From Mesorhizobium sp. M1C.F.Ca.ET.210.01.1.1 (lineage in GTDB: Bacteria; Pseudomonadota; Alphaproteobacteria; Rhizobiales; Rhizobiaceae): a stretch of DNA of 64,000 nt. A program made the position numbers and the translations under genes. Below, piece after piece: positions 48,192 to 56,473 of this stretch. The DNA lies in assembly GCF_004791585.1 (NCBI RefSeq), contig NZ_SRUU01000001.1, positions 1 through 64,000 of the forward strand. Direction: 5' to 3'. Below the pieces are notes generated by a model. That model searched no databases. It saw only the letters and a program-made list of their open reading frames with translations, and was not told the DNA's origin. Each line of letters begins with the position of its first letter. Within the stretch, counting starts at the first letter, position 1.

Positions 48192-48956
48192 ATGCAGCTT
48201 GTCGAATTCCTGGCGCCGCACTTTGCCTTCGTTTCCGATCCGACCGCATGGATCGCCCTGCTGACGCTGGTGGTGCTTGAGGTGGTGCTCGGCATCGACA
48301 ACCTGATCTTCATCTCGATCCTCACCAACAAGCTGCCGGAAGCGCAGCGTGCACGCGCGCGCCGGCTTGGCATCTCGGCGGCGCTGGTCATGCGCCTCAT
48401 CCTGCTCGCCACCATCTCGATCATCGTTCAGCTGACGACGCCGGTGTTCACGGCGCTCGGGCACGGCTTTTCCTGGCGCGACCTGATCCTGATCGCTGGC
48501 GGCCTGTTCCTGGTCTGGAAGGCGACCAAGGAGATACACCACACGGTCGACCCGCAGGACCATCAGGATACGATGGTGGGCACGCTGCAGTTGAGCCTGG
48601 CCGGCGCGATCTTCCAGATCCTGCTGCTCGACCTCGTCTTCTCGATCGATTCCATCATCACCGCCGTCGGCATGACCGACGAGATCGCCATCATGTACAT
48701 CGCGGTGATCGTGGCGGTGAGCGTGATGATGCTGGCGGCGACCCCGCTCGCCAATTTCATCGCCAAGAACCCGACCATCGTCATGCTGGCGCTGGGCTTC
48801 CTACTGATGATCGGCATGACGCTGATCGCCGACGGCATGGGCTACCATGTGCCCAAGGGCTACATCTACGTCGCCATGGGTTTTTCCGCCCTGGTCGAGG
48901 GGCTCAACATGCTGGCGCGGCGGCGGAAGGAGCAAAGGCCCGGCGACGGGCATTGA
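48192..48956 (+). CDS. TerC family integral membrane protein
   Basis: 254 residues with about seven to eight transmembrane helices. The signature [20 protein letters not shown] and the repeat [18 protein letters not shown] have the acidic residues of the TerC family, linked to tellurite resistance and metal (Mn) homeostasis or export. GAGGGGACGACC precedes the ATG. It is a stand-alone gene. Confidence 0.93.
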   Translation: MQLVEFLAPHFAFVSDPTAWIALLTLVVLEVVLGIDNLIFISILTNKLPEAQRARARRLGISAALVMRLILLATISIIVQLTTPVFTALGHGFSWRDLILIAGGLFLVWKATKEIHHTVDPQDHQDTMVGTLQLSLAGAIFQILLLDLVFSIDSIITAVGMTDEIAIMYIAVIVAVSVMMLAATPLANFIAKNPTIVMLALGFLLMIGMTLIADGMGYHVPKGYIYVAMGFSALVEGLNMLARRRKEQRPGDGH

Positions 48957-48962
48957 AGCCCG

Positions 48963-49424
48963 TCACGATAGCCCCTTCGGATGACGGTCGCCGATCAGGC
49001 CGAGCGTCAGGCCCTGCTCCAACCAGGCCTTGGCGCCGGCGAGCACCAGCGTGAAGCCGCCGGTCGAGCCGATTGCCTGGCTCACCTGCTCGTCGCCGGA
49101 GCCGGCGAAGCCGAAATTGCGGGCTTCGAGGAAGGTCGTGTTGCCTGGCATCCGGGTGAAAGTCCAGACGACGGTGGTCGGCGGATCGCTCCACCGCATG
49201 GCGATCTTTTCGTTGGGAACAATCTCGCTGACCTCGACCTTTGTCGAGACACCGTACATGCGCCATTCCCATTGAACCGGCTTGCCCTCGTCGAGCCGGC
49301 CACTGGAATGCGTGAACCAGAACTTCGTCGTGATTGCCGGATCGACGATCGCCTCGAAGACTTCGGCGACGGGCCGGCGGATCAGCATGCCGGCTTCGGC
49401 GACCGGGGCTTGGTTGAGTTCCAC
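48963..49424 (-). CDS. SRPBCC (AHSA1-like) protein 1
   Basis: 153 residues from GTG. START/Bet v1-like fold: RRPVAEVFEAIVDPAITTKFWF at the start and EQVSQAIGSTGGFTLVLAGAKAWLEQGL at the end, typical of AHSA1-type SRPBCC proteins. GAGGAGG is 6 nt upstream. It is last in a three-gene set behind an ArsR regulator. Ligand unknown. Confidence 0.9.
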   Translation of the reverse strand: MELNQAPVAEAGMLIRRPVAEVFEAIVDPAITTKFWFTHSSGRLDEGKPVQWEWRMYGVSTKVEVSEIVPNEKIAMRWSDPPTTVVWTFTRMPGNTTFLEARNFGFAGSGDEQVSQAIGSTGGFTLVLAGAKAWLEQGLTLGLIGDRHPKGLS

Positions 49425-49443
49425 GACATCCTCCTCGAATTGC

Positions 49444-49833
49444 TCAGGGCAGGTTGATCTGCCAGGAGACGCCGAACCGGTCGTTGAACCAGGCGAAGCG
49501 GCGGCTGAAGCCGTAATTGCCGGCCGGCATCAGAAACGCGCCGTCCTTGGAAAGAACGCTGATGATGTGCTCCTGTTCCTGGTCGGACGAACAGTCGACG
49601 AAGAGCGAAGCCGCCGGCGTGAAGGTGAAAGCATGATGCACCGGGCTGTTGAAGATCATGATCTCCGTGCCGCCGATGGAGGCGCGGGCGAGCTTGATCG
49701 TCCCTTCGGGCCCGTCCTCGTCCGGACCGTAGCGCGTGACGTCGAGGACACGGCTCTCCGGAATGGTCTCGCAATAGAGGGTCATGGCCTCTTCGGCCTG
49801 GCCTTCGAACATCAGGAACGGCGTTACCTTCAC
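49444..49833 (-). CDS. VOC family protein (PhnB-like)
   Basis: 129 residues from GTG. Glyoxalase/VOC fold of the 3-demethylubiquinone-methyltransferase-like/PhnB subgroup: KVTPFLMFEGQAEEAMTLYCETIPES at the start and NYGFSRRFAWFNDRFGVSWQINL at the end. It probably binds a small molecule, with activity unknown. It lies between two SRPBCC genes in the same direction. Confidence 0.9.
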   Translation of the reverse strand: MKVTPFLMFEGQAEEAMTLYCETIPESRVLDVTRYGPDEDGPEGTIKLARASIGGTEIMIFNSPVHHAFTFTPAASLFVDCSSDQEQEHIISVLSKDGAFLMPAGNYGFSRRFAWFNDRFGVSWQINLP

Positions 49834-49877
49834 GACCGGGCCTTTGGCTCAGATGCTGGGGGCTCAGTTGTTGGGAC

Positions 49878-50360
49878 TCAGATGTTGGTTTCGTTGGCGG
49901 GCTCGCCCTTCATCTCGGCGCGGTAGTAGCCGTCGCGCAAATTGATGCCGTATTCGAGATAGGCCTTCATGCAGGCCAGCATCTGCGACCAGCCCTCGCA
50001 GTTGAGATAGGACTTCTTCAAGCCTGCCTCGCCTTCAAGCCATCCTTCCTCGGCGATGGTGACGAAGGTGCCGCCGTCGTCAAGCGGCTCGAAATTCATC
50101 TCGATGCGGGTCTTGTAGGCCGGCCTGCGCTCGGCGTCGGTCGCGTCCCAGCGCAGCACGATGCGCCTGTCCTTCGTCACTTCATCGACCTCCACAGGCA
50201 CGGTCTTCCACCAGGTCACGGTGGTGCCGGCGACCAGCGGAGCGGAAGCGCCGCCAATGGTGGTGAAATAGGAGCTGAGCTTCGTCGGATTGACGACGGC
50301 GTCGAAGACCTCGGCGACCGGTTTGCCGATGCGTCCGGAAATCCTGAATCCAAGAGACAT
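49878..50360 (-). CDS. SRPBCC (AHSA1-like) protein 2
   Basis: 160 residues from ATG 50360, with AGGAG about 9 nt upstream (a GTG two codons earlier is also in frame). SLGFRISGRIGKPVAEVFDAVVNPTKLSSYFTT and GGTFVTIAEEGWLEGEAGLKKS are typical of AHSA1-type proteins. It is divergent from the ArsR gene across a 20-bp palindrome, so it is the likely target of that regulator. Confidence 0.9.
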   Translation of the reverse strand: MSLGFRISGRIGKPVAEVFDAVVNPTKLSSYFTTIGGASAPLVAGTTVTWWKTVPVEVDEVTKDRRIVLRWDATDAERRPAYKTRIEMNFEPLDDGGTFVTIAEEGWLEGEAGLKKSYLNCEGWSQMLACMKAYLEYGINLRDGYYRAEMKGEPANETNI

Positions 50361-50393
50361 ATCCACAGCTCCTTCCTTGCCGCTTCAAACGAT

Positions 50394-50413
50394 ATGTTAT
50401 AGAAATATAACAT
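50394..50413. promoter_or_regulatory. ArsR-type operator palindrome
   Basis: ATGTTATA (50394-50401) and TATAACAT (50406-50413) form a perfect inverted repeat with GAAA between. The right arm runs into the first bases of the ArsR start codon (50412), so a bound repressor would cover both the ArsR start and the region before the divergent SRPBCC gene. A/T-rich 8-bp arms are usual for ArsR-family sites. Confidence 0.7.
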
Positions 50414-50735
50414 GTCAAGTCAAACCGCGGACGACCATGTTTTCAAAGCCTTGGCGCATCCGCGCCGACGCGAGTTGCTGGACCGGCTGAAGGATCGGCC
50501 GCAGACCACCGGCGCGCTCTGTGTGGCTTTCCCGGACATGGACCGCTGCACGGTGATGATGCATCTCAAGGTGCTCGAAGAAGCCGACCTCGTCGTGGCG
50601 CGGCGCGAGGGGCGCGAGCGCTGGAACCATCTCAACGCGCTGCCGATCAGGCAGATCCACGACCGCTGGATCAGCCAGTATGCGGGGCATGCCATCAGCA
50701 TCCTCGATCGGCTCAAGTCGGACCTGGAGGGATGA
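50412..50735 (+). CDS. ArsR-family transcriptional regulator
   Basis: 107 residues. The winged HTH VFKALAHPRRRELLDRLKDRP, then TVMMHLKVLEEADLVVARREGRERWNHL is of the ArsR type; no metal-binding Cys box is evident (only one Cys in the sensor region plus one in the N-terminal part), so it may not sense metals. This branch commonly controls SRPBCC genes, as here. No ribosome binding site precedes the ATG, and the operator runs up to it, so the mRNA may be leaderless. Confidence 0.9.
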   Translation: MSSQTADDHVFKALAHPRRRELLDRLKDRPQTTGALCVAFPDMDRCTVMMHLKVLEEADLVVARREGRERWNHLNALPIRQIHDRWISQYAGHAISILDRLKSDLEG

Positions 50736-50888
50736 TGCCCTGCCATGCGGGCCGTGCTCGGCGCCGCAGCGCCGGCTCGACGGCGCGTCTGGACGAATTG
50801 AGCCGATTTATCTATAAGCCGGCCATTCCGACAGAGAGCGCCGTGTGCCTTCGCAGGCATGCTTGCAGCGTTCTGAAATTTTGAATTC

Positions 50889-50935
50889 GAGCATTTTAAC
50901 CGATGCCGGGCGATCGCTCCGGCCGAAAAATGCTC
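50889..50935. repeat. Intergenic inverted repeat before yebC
   Basis: GAGCATTTT (50889-50897) pairs with AAAATGCTC (50927-50935); the 29-bp centre contains GCCGGGCGATCGCTCCGGC, a second small hairpin. It lies 24 bp before the YebC start and resembles another short palindromic element. It could influence yebC expression. Confidence 0.5.
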
Positions 50936-50958
50936 TAGCCGAACACGACAGGGGTGCC

Positions 50959-51708
50959 ATGGCTGGCCATTCGCAATTTAAGAACATCATGCACCGCAAG
51001 GGCCGCCAGGACGCAGTGCGGTCGAAAATGTTTTCCAAGCTGGCGCGCGAAATCACCGTCGCCGCCAAGACCGGCACGCCGGACCCGGCGATGAACCCGC
51101 GCCTGCGCCTTGCGGTGCAGAACGCCAAGGCGGTGTCGATGCCGAAGGACAACATCCAGCGCGCCATCAACAAGGCGTCCGCCGGTGACGCCGAAAACTA
51201 CGAGGCGGTGCGCTATGAGGGCTACGGCCCGGGCGGCGTCGCGCTGATCGTCGAGGTGCTGACTGACAACCGCAACCGCTCGGCCTCCAATGTGCGCGCC
51301 GCCTTCACCAAGGCCGGCGGGGCGCTCGGCGAAACCGGCTCGGTGTCCTTCATGTGGGACCGCATCGGCGAGATCTACTACCCGGCTTCTGCCGGCAGCG
51401 CCGACAAGGTGATGGAAGCCGCGATCGAGGCCGGCGCCGACGACGTGGAGTCGGACGAGGAAGGCCACACCATCTATTGCGGCTTCGAAAATCTCGGCGA
51501 AGTGTCGAAGTCGCTGGAAGCCGCGCTCGGCGAGGCGGAATCGGTCAAGCCGATCTGGCGGCCGCAGAACAATGTCCCGGTCGACGAAGAGCGGGCGCAG
51601 TCGCTGATGAAGCTGGTCGCCACCCTTGAGGACGATGACGACGTGCAGAGCGTCTACGCCAATTTCGAGGTCGACGACGAGACGATGGCCAAGCTCAGCG
51701 CGGCCTGA
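50959..51708 (+). CDS. YebC/PmpR-family protein
   Basis: 249 residues. [39 protein letters not shown] is the family start, with [20 protein letters not shown] and [15 protein letters not shown] following. YebC-like proteins act as DNA-binding regulators and, as shown more recently, relieve ribosome stalling at proline runs. The start is fixed by the conserved N-terminus. A Rdx gene follows 17 bp later. Confidence 0.95.
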   Translation: MAGHSQFKNIMHRKGRQDAVRSKMFSKLAREITVAAKTGTPDPAMNPRLRLAVQNAKAVSMPKDNIQRAINKASAGDAENYEAVRYEGYGPGGVALIVEVLTDNRNRSASNVRAAFTKAGGALGETGSVSFMWDRIGEIYYPASAGSADKVMEAAIEAGADDVESDEEGHTIYCGFENLGEVSKSLEAALGEAESVKPIWRPQNNVPVDEERAQSLMKLVATLEDDDDVQSVYANFEVDDETMAKLSAA

Positions 51709-51725
51709 TCAGTGAGACGAACCGC

Positions 51726-52037
51726 ATGAGTGACAAGCTGCTCCCGACTGTTCGCATCACCTATTGCACGCAATGCCACTGGCTCTTGCGTGCAGGCTGG
51801 ATGGCGCAGGAGCTGCTCTCGACCTTCGCCACCGATCTCGGCGAGGTGACATTGGTGCCGGGCACCGGCGGCATTTTCACCATCACCTGCAACGACCAGC
51901 TTATCTGGGAGCGCAAGCGCGACGGCGGCTTTCCGGATGCGGCGAAGCTCAAGCAATTGGTCCGCGATGTCATCGACCCGGATCGCGACCTTGGCCATGT
52001 CGATCGCACGACGCACAAGAAGACAGACCCCGCCTGA
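51726..52037 (+). CDS. Rdx / SelT-SelW-SelH family protein
   Basis: 103 residues. Thioredoxin-like fold with the redox motif Cys-Thr-Gln-Cys in RITYCTQCHWLLRAGWMAQEL, the place of Sec in selenoproteins W/T; DLGEVTLVPGTGGIFTI and ERKRDGGFPDAAKLKQLVRD complete the family pattern. It is probably a redox-active partner protein. The terminator stem includes its last codons and stop. Confidence 0.9.
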   Translation: MSDKLLPTVRITYCTQCHWLLRAGWMAQELLSTFATDLGEVTLVPGTGGIFTITCNDQLIWERKRDGGFPDAAKLKQLVRDVIDPDRDLGHVDRTTHKKTDPA

Positions 52038-52050
52038 CGCGGGGTCTTTT
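52025..52050 (+). terminator. Terminator overlapping the Rdx stop codon
   Basis: AGACCCCGC (52025-52033) pairs with GCGGGGTCT (52039-52047), 5-nt loop CTGAC that includes the TGA stop, then TTT. The stem forms within the last codons, so a ribosome at the stop would disturb it. Confidence 0.8.
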
Positions 52051-52069
52051 GCATTGTGGAGTGCGGTCT

Positions 52070-52546
52070 TCAGATCAATGCCATGATGAAGCAGGCCATT
52101 GCCACGATGGCGGTGACGGTGCGGACATGGTTCCACATCACCCACTGGTTCAGATGGTTCGCCCACACGGCGGCGCCGTTGGCGCTGTCCGGATCGACGG
52201 CGGCGAGCGTATCGTTGAGCGGCACGTTGAAGACCATGGTCACGATCGGATTGCCGATGAAATAGATCACGGCGCCGGCAAGCAGCCAGTATGAGCCAGA
52301 CTGGCTCCAGCCGAAGAGAACGGCGGCAATGAGCACGAGGCAGATGAGGCCTGTGCCGAACAGCGCCGTCATGAAGGTCGGGGTGATCACCGTGATGTTG
52401 ATCGAATTCATCGCCACGATACCGCTTGGGACGGGCAGCCGGGCAAGGGCTGCCATGACGAAATTGGAAAAGGCGAAGAACACGCCGCCGACGACGCCCG
52501 CGCCGATCGCGGCGATGAAGGTGAGGGTGGGAAGAAGTTTCATCAT
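52070..52546 (-). CDS. DUF1772 (anthrone-oxygenase-like) membrane protein
   Basis: 158 residues with four hydrophobic segments. LLPTLTFIAAIGAGVVGGVFFAFSNFVM at the start, YFIGNPIVTMVFNVPLND in the middle and WNHVRTVTAIVAMACF at the end match the DUF1772 family. It starts one base after the NmrA-like stop (TGAGATG), so they form an operon. Function unknown. Confidence 0.88.
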   Translation of the reverse strand: MMKLLPTLTFIAAIGAGVVGGVFFAFSNFVMAALARLPVPSGIVAMNSINITVITPTFMTALFGTGLICLVLIAAVLFGWSQSGSYWLLAGAVIYFIGNPIVTMVFNVPLNDTLAAVDPDSANGAAVWANHLNQWVMWNHVRTVTAIVAMACFIMALI

Positions 52547-52547
52547 C

Positions 52548-53381
52548 TCAGTTGCTCCAGATGCCGCTAGCGGCGGTTTCGGTTGCGTAGGCGAAGAAGT
52601 CTTTCGGCTGACGGCCGAGCGCGCGCTGCACGCCATCGGTCAGCGTCTCGTTGCGGCCGTCGAGCACCTTCGTAAAGAGCTCGTCGAGCAGCCAAGCGAA
52701 TTGCGGAGGCAAGTTGTGCGCTGCCACCGCTTCGGTGAATTCGGCACGTGAGATCTGCCGGAAGCGGATGTCGCGGCCGGCGGCCTTGCCGATCTCGGCG
52801 ACGGCCTCAGCGAAGCTCAGCAGCCTCGGGCCGGTGAGCTCATAGAGCTGGCCTACATGGCCGGGCTCCGTCAGCACGGTTTCGGCGACATCGGCGATGT
52901 CGTCGGCATCGACGAAGGGCTCGCCGACAGCGCCGACCGGCAAGCCGACCTCGCCTTCGATAATGTTTTCGACGAGGAAGCCCTCGCTGAAGTTCTGCGA
53001 GAACCAGGAGCAGCGCAGGATCGTCCAGTCGGCGCCTGAGGCTTTCAGCATTTCCTCGGCGCGTTGGGCCTCGGTTTCACCGCGGCCCGAAAGCAGCACC
53101 AGCCGCTTGATGCCGCGCTCGACGGCAAGCCGGGCTAGCGCCTCGACGGTTTCGGCGGCGCCCGGCACGGCGATGTCGGGATAGTAGCTGATGTAGACGG
53201 CGCCGACGCCTTCGAGCGCCGCGTCCCAACTTCCCTTGTCCAGCCAGTCGAAGGACGGCGTGCCTGCGCGGGAGCCGATCCGTACGGGAATGCTCTTTGC
53301 GGTCAGCCGCTCGGCCAGCCGGCGCCCGGTCTTGCCGGTGCCGCCCAGGATCAAAATCGGTTTCTGTGTCGTGTCAGTCAT
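52548..53381 (-). CDS. NmrA-like NAD(P)-binding protein
   Basis: 277 residues from ATG 53381, GAGGAGG just upstream. Rossmann-fold sugar-epimerase-like protein: ILILGGTGKTGRRLAERLTAK and KRLVLLSGRGE, then DWTILRCSWFSQNF. NmrA-like proteins bind NAD(P) as redox sensors or quinone/flavin-linked reductases; which applies cannot be told. It is divergent from the TetR gene, so likely controlled by it. Confidence 0.9.
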   Translation of the reverse strand: MTDTTQKPILILGGTGKTGRRLAERLTAKSIPVRIGSRAGTPSFDWLDKGSWDAALEGVGAVYISYYPDIAVPGAAETVEALARLAVERGIKRLVLLSGRGETEAQRAEEMLKASGADWTILRCSWFSQNFSEGFLVENIIEGEVGLPVGAVGEPFVDADDIADVAETVLTEPGHVGQLYELTGPRLLSFAEAVAEIGKAAGRDIRFRQISRAEFTEAVAAHNLPPQFAWLLDELFTKVLDGRNETLTDGVQRALGRQPKDFFAYATETAASGIWSN

Positions 53382-53401
53382 CTCGACCTCCTCGTTTACA
53401 A

Positions 53402-53450
53402 ACATGATAAATCCTCACATTTGCAAAACGTGATAAACCCTCGTATTTTG
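53402..53450. promoter_or_regulatory. Tandem repeat, candidate TetR operator
   Basis: Two imperfect direct repeats (53402-53424 and 53428-53450) 26 bp apart share A-C-x-T-G-A-T-A-A-A-x-C-C-T-C, with 17 of 23 bases equal. They lie in the 109-bp space between the divergent NmrA-like and TetR genes, where the regulator would bind. Confidence 0.5.
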
Positions 53451-53490
53451 TGAGTCAAGCTAGTTTTCGAGAAATCGCCCGGAGAGAGCC

Positions 53491-54132
53491 ATGGATGAAA
53501 AAGTCGCCGCCAAGCCGGATCAGGCCGCCATCGCTTCGCCGCGCCGGGCGCCAACGCAGCAGCGCAGCCGCGAGCGGGTCGAGCGCATGCTTGCCGCCGC
53601 CTCGTCACTGATTGCCGAGCAGGGCAGCGACGCCATGCGCATGGGAGAGGTGGCGGAAAGGGCGGGGGTTTCGATCGGCTCGCTCTACCAGTTCTTTCCG
53701 GACAAGCGGGCGATCGTCTGGGCGCTGGCCGAGCGCTACACCGCCGAAAGCCAGGCCTGCATCGCCTCAGCGCTGAAAGATGTCAGCGACGCCGAAGCTC
53801 TGAAGCAAGCGTTTTCGGAGCTGGTCGACATCTATTACCGGCTGTTCCTGGCCGAGCCGGTGATGCGCGACATCTGGTCGGGCACGCAGGCCGACAAGGC
53901 GCTGCGCGAACTGGAACTCGCCGACAGCCGGGCCAATGCCGAATTCCTCGTCGCGGTGTTGAAGCGCCTGCGCCCCGGCGCCGATCCGATTGCGCTGGAG
54001 ACGACGGCGTTTCTGGTCTGGCAGATGGGCGAGGCCGCCGTGCGGCTGGCGATCTCGGTCGACCGGGAGGAAGGCGACAGGCTGGTCGCGGCCTACAAGC
54101 GTATGGCGCTGAGGGAGCTGTTGGCGGAATAA
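53491..54132 (+). CDS. TetR-family transcriptional regulator
   Basis: 213 residues. The HTH ERMLAAASSLIAEQGSDAMRMGEVAERAGVSIGSLYQFFPDKRAIVWALAERY is a standard TetR domain; the C-terminal ligand-binding part is variable. GGAGAGAG precedes the ATG. It is divergent from the NmrA-like/DUF1772 pair, its likely targets. The ligand is unknown. Confidence 0.93.
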   Translation: MDEKVAAKPDQAAIASPRRAPTQQRSRERVERMLAAASSLIAEQGSDAMRMGEVAERAGVSIGSLYQFFPDKRAIVWALAERYTAESQACIASALKDVSDAEALKQAFSELVDIYYRLFLAEPVMRDIWSGTQADKALRELELADSRANAEFLVAVLKRLRPGADPIALETTAFLVWQMGEAAVRLAISVDREEGDRLVAAYKRMALRELLAE

Positions 54133-54152
54133 GCGGTCTGATACCGGCAACA

Positions 54153-54179
54153 AAAAACCCGCCTCGAAGGCGGGTTTTT
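54153..54179. terminator. Bidirectional terminator between tetR and rpmE
   Basis: AAAAACCCGCC (54153-54163) and GGCGGGTTTTT (54169-54179) with a 5-nt loop. It ends with T on the plus strand and with T on the minus strand, so it can stop both the TetR gene and convergent rpmE transcripts. Confidence 0.93.
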
Positions 54180-54204
54180 GATCTCAGACAAAGAAGATAG
54201 GAGC

Positions 54205-54426
54205 TTAGAGGCCGAAACCTTCGAAGCGCTTCTTGAACTTGGAGAGGCGGCCGCCGCGGTCGAGCAGGGTCTGCTGGCCGCCGGTCCAGGCCGGGTGCGT
54301 GGTCGGGTCGATGTCGAGGTTCATCGTGTCGCCTTCCTTGCCCCAGGTGGAGCGGGTCAGGTACTCGGTGCCGTCGGTCATGACGACCTTAATGGTGTGG
54401 TAGTCGGGATGGATATCAGCCTTCAT
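54205..54426 (-). CDS. rpmE: 50S ribosomal protein L31
   Basis: 73 residues starting [22 protein letters not shown]. The zinc-binding cysteines of the C+ form are absent, so it is a zinc-independent L31. [28 protein letters not shown] is typical. It is a single gene, divergent from the ABC exporter gene. Confidence 0.96.
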   Translation of the reverse strand: MKADIHPDYHTIKVVMTDGTEYLTRSTWGKEGDTMNLDIDPTTHPAWTGGQQTLLDRGGRLSKFKKRFEGFGL

Positions 54427-54632
54427 TGTCTTATTTCCTGGCTTGCCGGCGCCGGTGACGGGCCTATGGCCTGCGTCGATGCGCCCCTTTTTAAAACTCG
54501 AAGCCGCAGCTAATGAAAAGCCACGGCCTCAAAAACGGTCGGCGAGCCTATACATCAGCCGGAATTGAATCACAAGGCCGCGACAAGCGCATATTGAAGC
54601 GCGTGATCGGCAAGCGGCCAGAGGAAACGCTC

Positions 54633-56435
54633 ATGGCGGATATCGGTGTCAGTGGAGACGCGCGCAAGCGCTCGATCCGGCCACTCAGGCGCCTTTTCCC
54701 TTATATCGCCCGCTACCGGAAGCTGGCGGTCGGCGCCATCATCTCGCTGACAGTGGCGGCGGCGACGACGCTGGCCCTGCCGATGGCCGTGCGGCGCATG
54801 ATCGATCACGGCTTCCAGGCGTCGGGCTCGACCTTCATAGCGGAATATTTCGCGGCGCTCGTGGCGATGGCGGCCCTGCTGGCCGCCGCCTCGGCCAGCC
54901 GCTACTATTTCGTCATCACGCTCGGCGAGCGGATTGTCGCCGATATCCGCCGCGACGTGTTCGCCCATGTCACGACCCTGTCGCCGGCCTTTTTCGACAA
55001 GGCGCATTCAGGAGAGATCGTGTCGCGGCTCGCCGCCGACACGACGCAGGTGAAATCGGCGGTCGGCGCCACGGCGTCGGTCGCGCTGCGCAACCTTATC
55101 CTCGGCCTCGGCGCGGTGGCGATGATGGTCTTCACCAGCCCGAAACTCTCCGGCCTGGTCATCGCCGCCATCCCGCTGATCGTGCTGCCGCTGGTCGCCT
55201 TCGGCCGTTCGGTGCGGCGCAAGTCGCGGCTGGCGCAGGATACGCTCGCCGAAGCCACCGCCTATGCCAGCGAGCAGATCGGCGCCGTGCGCACGCTGCA
55301 GGCCTTCACCAACGAGAAGCTGGTGACGCGGCGCTTCTCGGCCGCGGTTGAGGCCGCCTTCGAGGCGGCGCGCACGTCGGTCTTTGCCCGTTCCTTCCTC
55401 ACCTTCTTCGCCATCTTCATGATCTTCTCGTCAGTGGTGGCGGTGCTCTGGTTCGGCTCGCGCGACGTGCTTGCCGGTACGTTGTCGGCCGGCACGCTCG
55501 GCCAGTTCCTGCTCTATTCAGTGTTTGCCGCCGGCGCGCTCGGCGCCCTGTCTGAAGTGTGGAGCGAACTGTCGCAGGCGGCGGGCGCCGCCGAGCGGCT
55601 GACCGAGATCCTGGCCGAAAGACCTGCCATCCAGCCGCCCGCCGAGCCGCAGCCGCTGCCGGCCAAGGCCAAGGGCGCCATCAGCTTCGACGAGGTTTCC
55701 TTCTCCTATCCGGCGCGGCCGGACCGGGCCGCCGTCCACGGCCTGAGCTTCCAGGTGAAGCCGGGCGAAACGGTGGCGATCGTCGGCCCGTCGGGCGCGG
55801 GAAAGAGCACCGTCTTTTCGCTGATCCTGCGCTTCTACGATCCGGAAAGCGGACGCATCGTCATCGACGGCATCGACGTGCGCGAGGCCGATCCCGCCGC
55901 GATCCGCGGGCGCATCGCGATCGTGCCGCAGGACGTCACCATCTTCGCGGCGAGCGTGCGCGACAATATCGGCTTTGGCCGGCCGGGCGCCAGCGACGCC
56001 GAGATCGAGGCGGCGGCAAAGGCGGCCCTTGCCGACGAATTCATCGGCAAGCTCGAAAAGGGATATGACAGCCAGGTCGGCGAGCGCGGCGTGACGCTAT
56101 CCGGCGGCCAGCGCCAGCGCGTGGCGATCGCCCGCGCCATCCTGCGCGACGCGCCGATCCTTTTGCTCGACGAGGCGACCTCGGCGCTCGACGCCGAAAG
56201 CGAGACGCTGGTGCAGACGGGGCTGGAGCACCTGATGCGCGGCCGCACCACCATCGTCATCGCCCATCGGCTGGCGACGGTGCTGAAGGCCGACAGGATC
56301 CTGGTGATGGAAGGCGGGCGCATCGTCGAGGAAGGCACGCATCAAAGCCTGGTCGCCAGGGGCGGCACTTATGCGCGGCTCGCCAAGCTGCAGTTCGAGA
56401 CGGGTGCCAGCGCCTTCAGAGGCGCGGCGGAGTAG
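54633..56435 (+). CDS. ABC exporter, fused permease-ATPase (MsbA-like)
   Basis: 600 residues from ATG 54633 (GAGGAA upstream; the frame opens 40 codons earlier). N-terminal six transmembrane helices (to about 330) with ERIVADIRRDVFAHVTTLSPAFFDKAHSGEIVSRLAADT, then the nucleotide-binding domain: Walker A GPSGAGKST, LSGGQRQRVAIARAIL signature and Walker B ILLLDEATSALD. It forms homodimers exporting lipids or hydrophobic substances; the exact substrate is unknown. It resembles the family annotated as multidrug/lipid A exporters in Rhizobiales. Confidence 0.94.
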   Translation: MADIGVSGDARKRSIRPLRRLFPYIARYRKLAVGAIISLTVAAATTLALPMAVRRMIDHGFQASGSTFIAEYFAALVAMAALLAAASASRYYFVITLGERIVADIRRDVFAHVTTLSPAFFDKAHSGEIVSRLAADTTQVKSAVGATASVALRNLILGLGAVAMMVFTSPKLSGLVIAAIPLIVLPLVAFGRSVRRKSRLAQDTLAEATAYASEQIGAVRTLQAFTNEKLVTRRFSAAVEAAFEAARTSVFARSFLTFFAIFMIFSSVVAVLWFGSRDVLAGTLSAGTLGQFLLYSVFAAGALGALSEVWSELSQAAGAAERLTEILAERPAIQPPAEPQPLPAKAKGAISFDEVSFSYPARPDRAAVHGLSFQVKPGETVAIVGPSGAGKSTVFSLILRFYDPESGRIVIDGIDVREADPAAIRGRIAIVPQDVTIFAASVRDNIGFGRPGASDAEIEAAAKAALADEFIGKLEKGYDSQVGERGVTLSGGQRQRVAIARAILRDAPILLLDEATSALDAESETLVQTGLEHLMRGRTTIVIAHRLATVLKADRILVMEGGRIVEEGTHQSLVARGGTYARLAKLQFETGASAFRGAAE

Positions 56436-56473
56436 CCCAAGCGACAAAGCAGCCGGTCTTGGACCGCTGCGCG

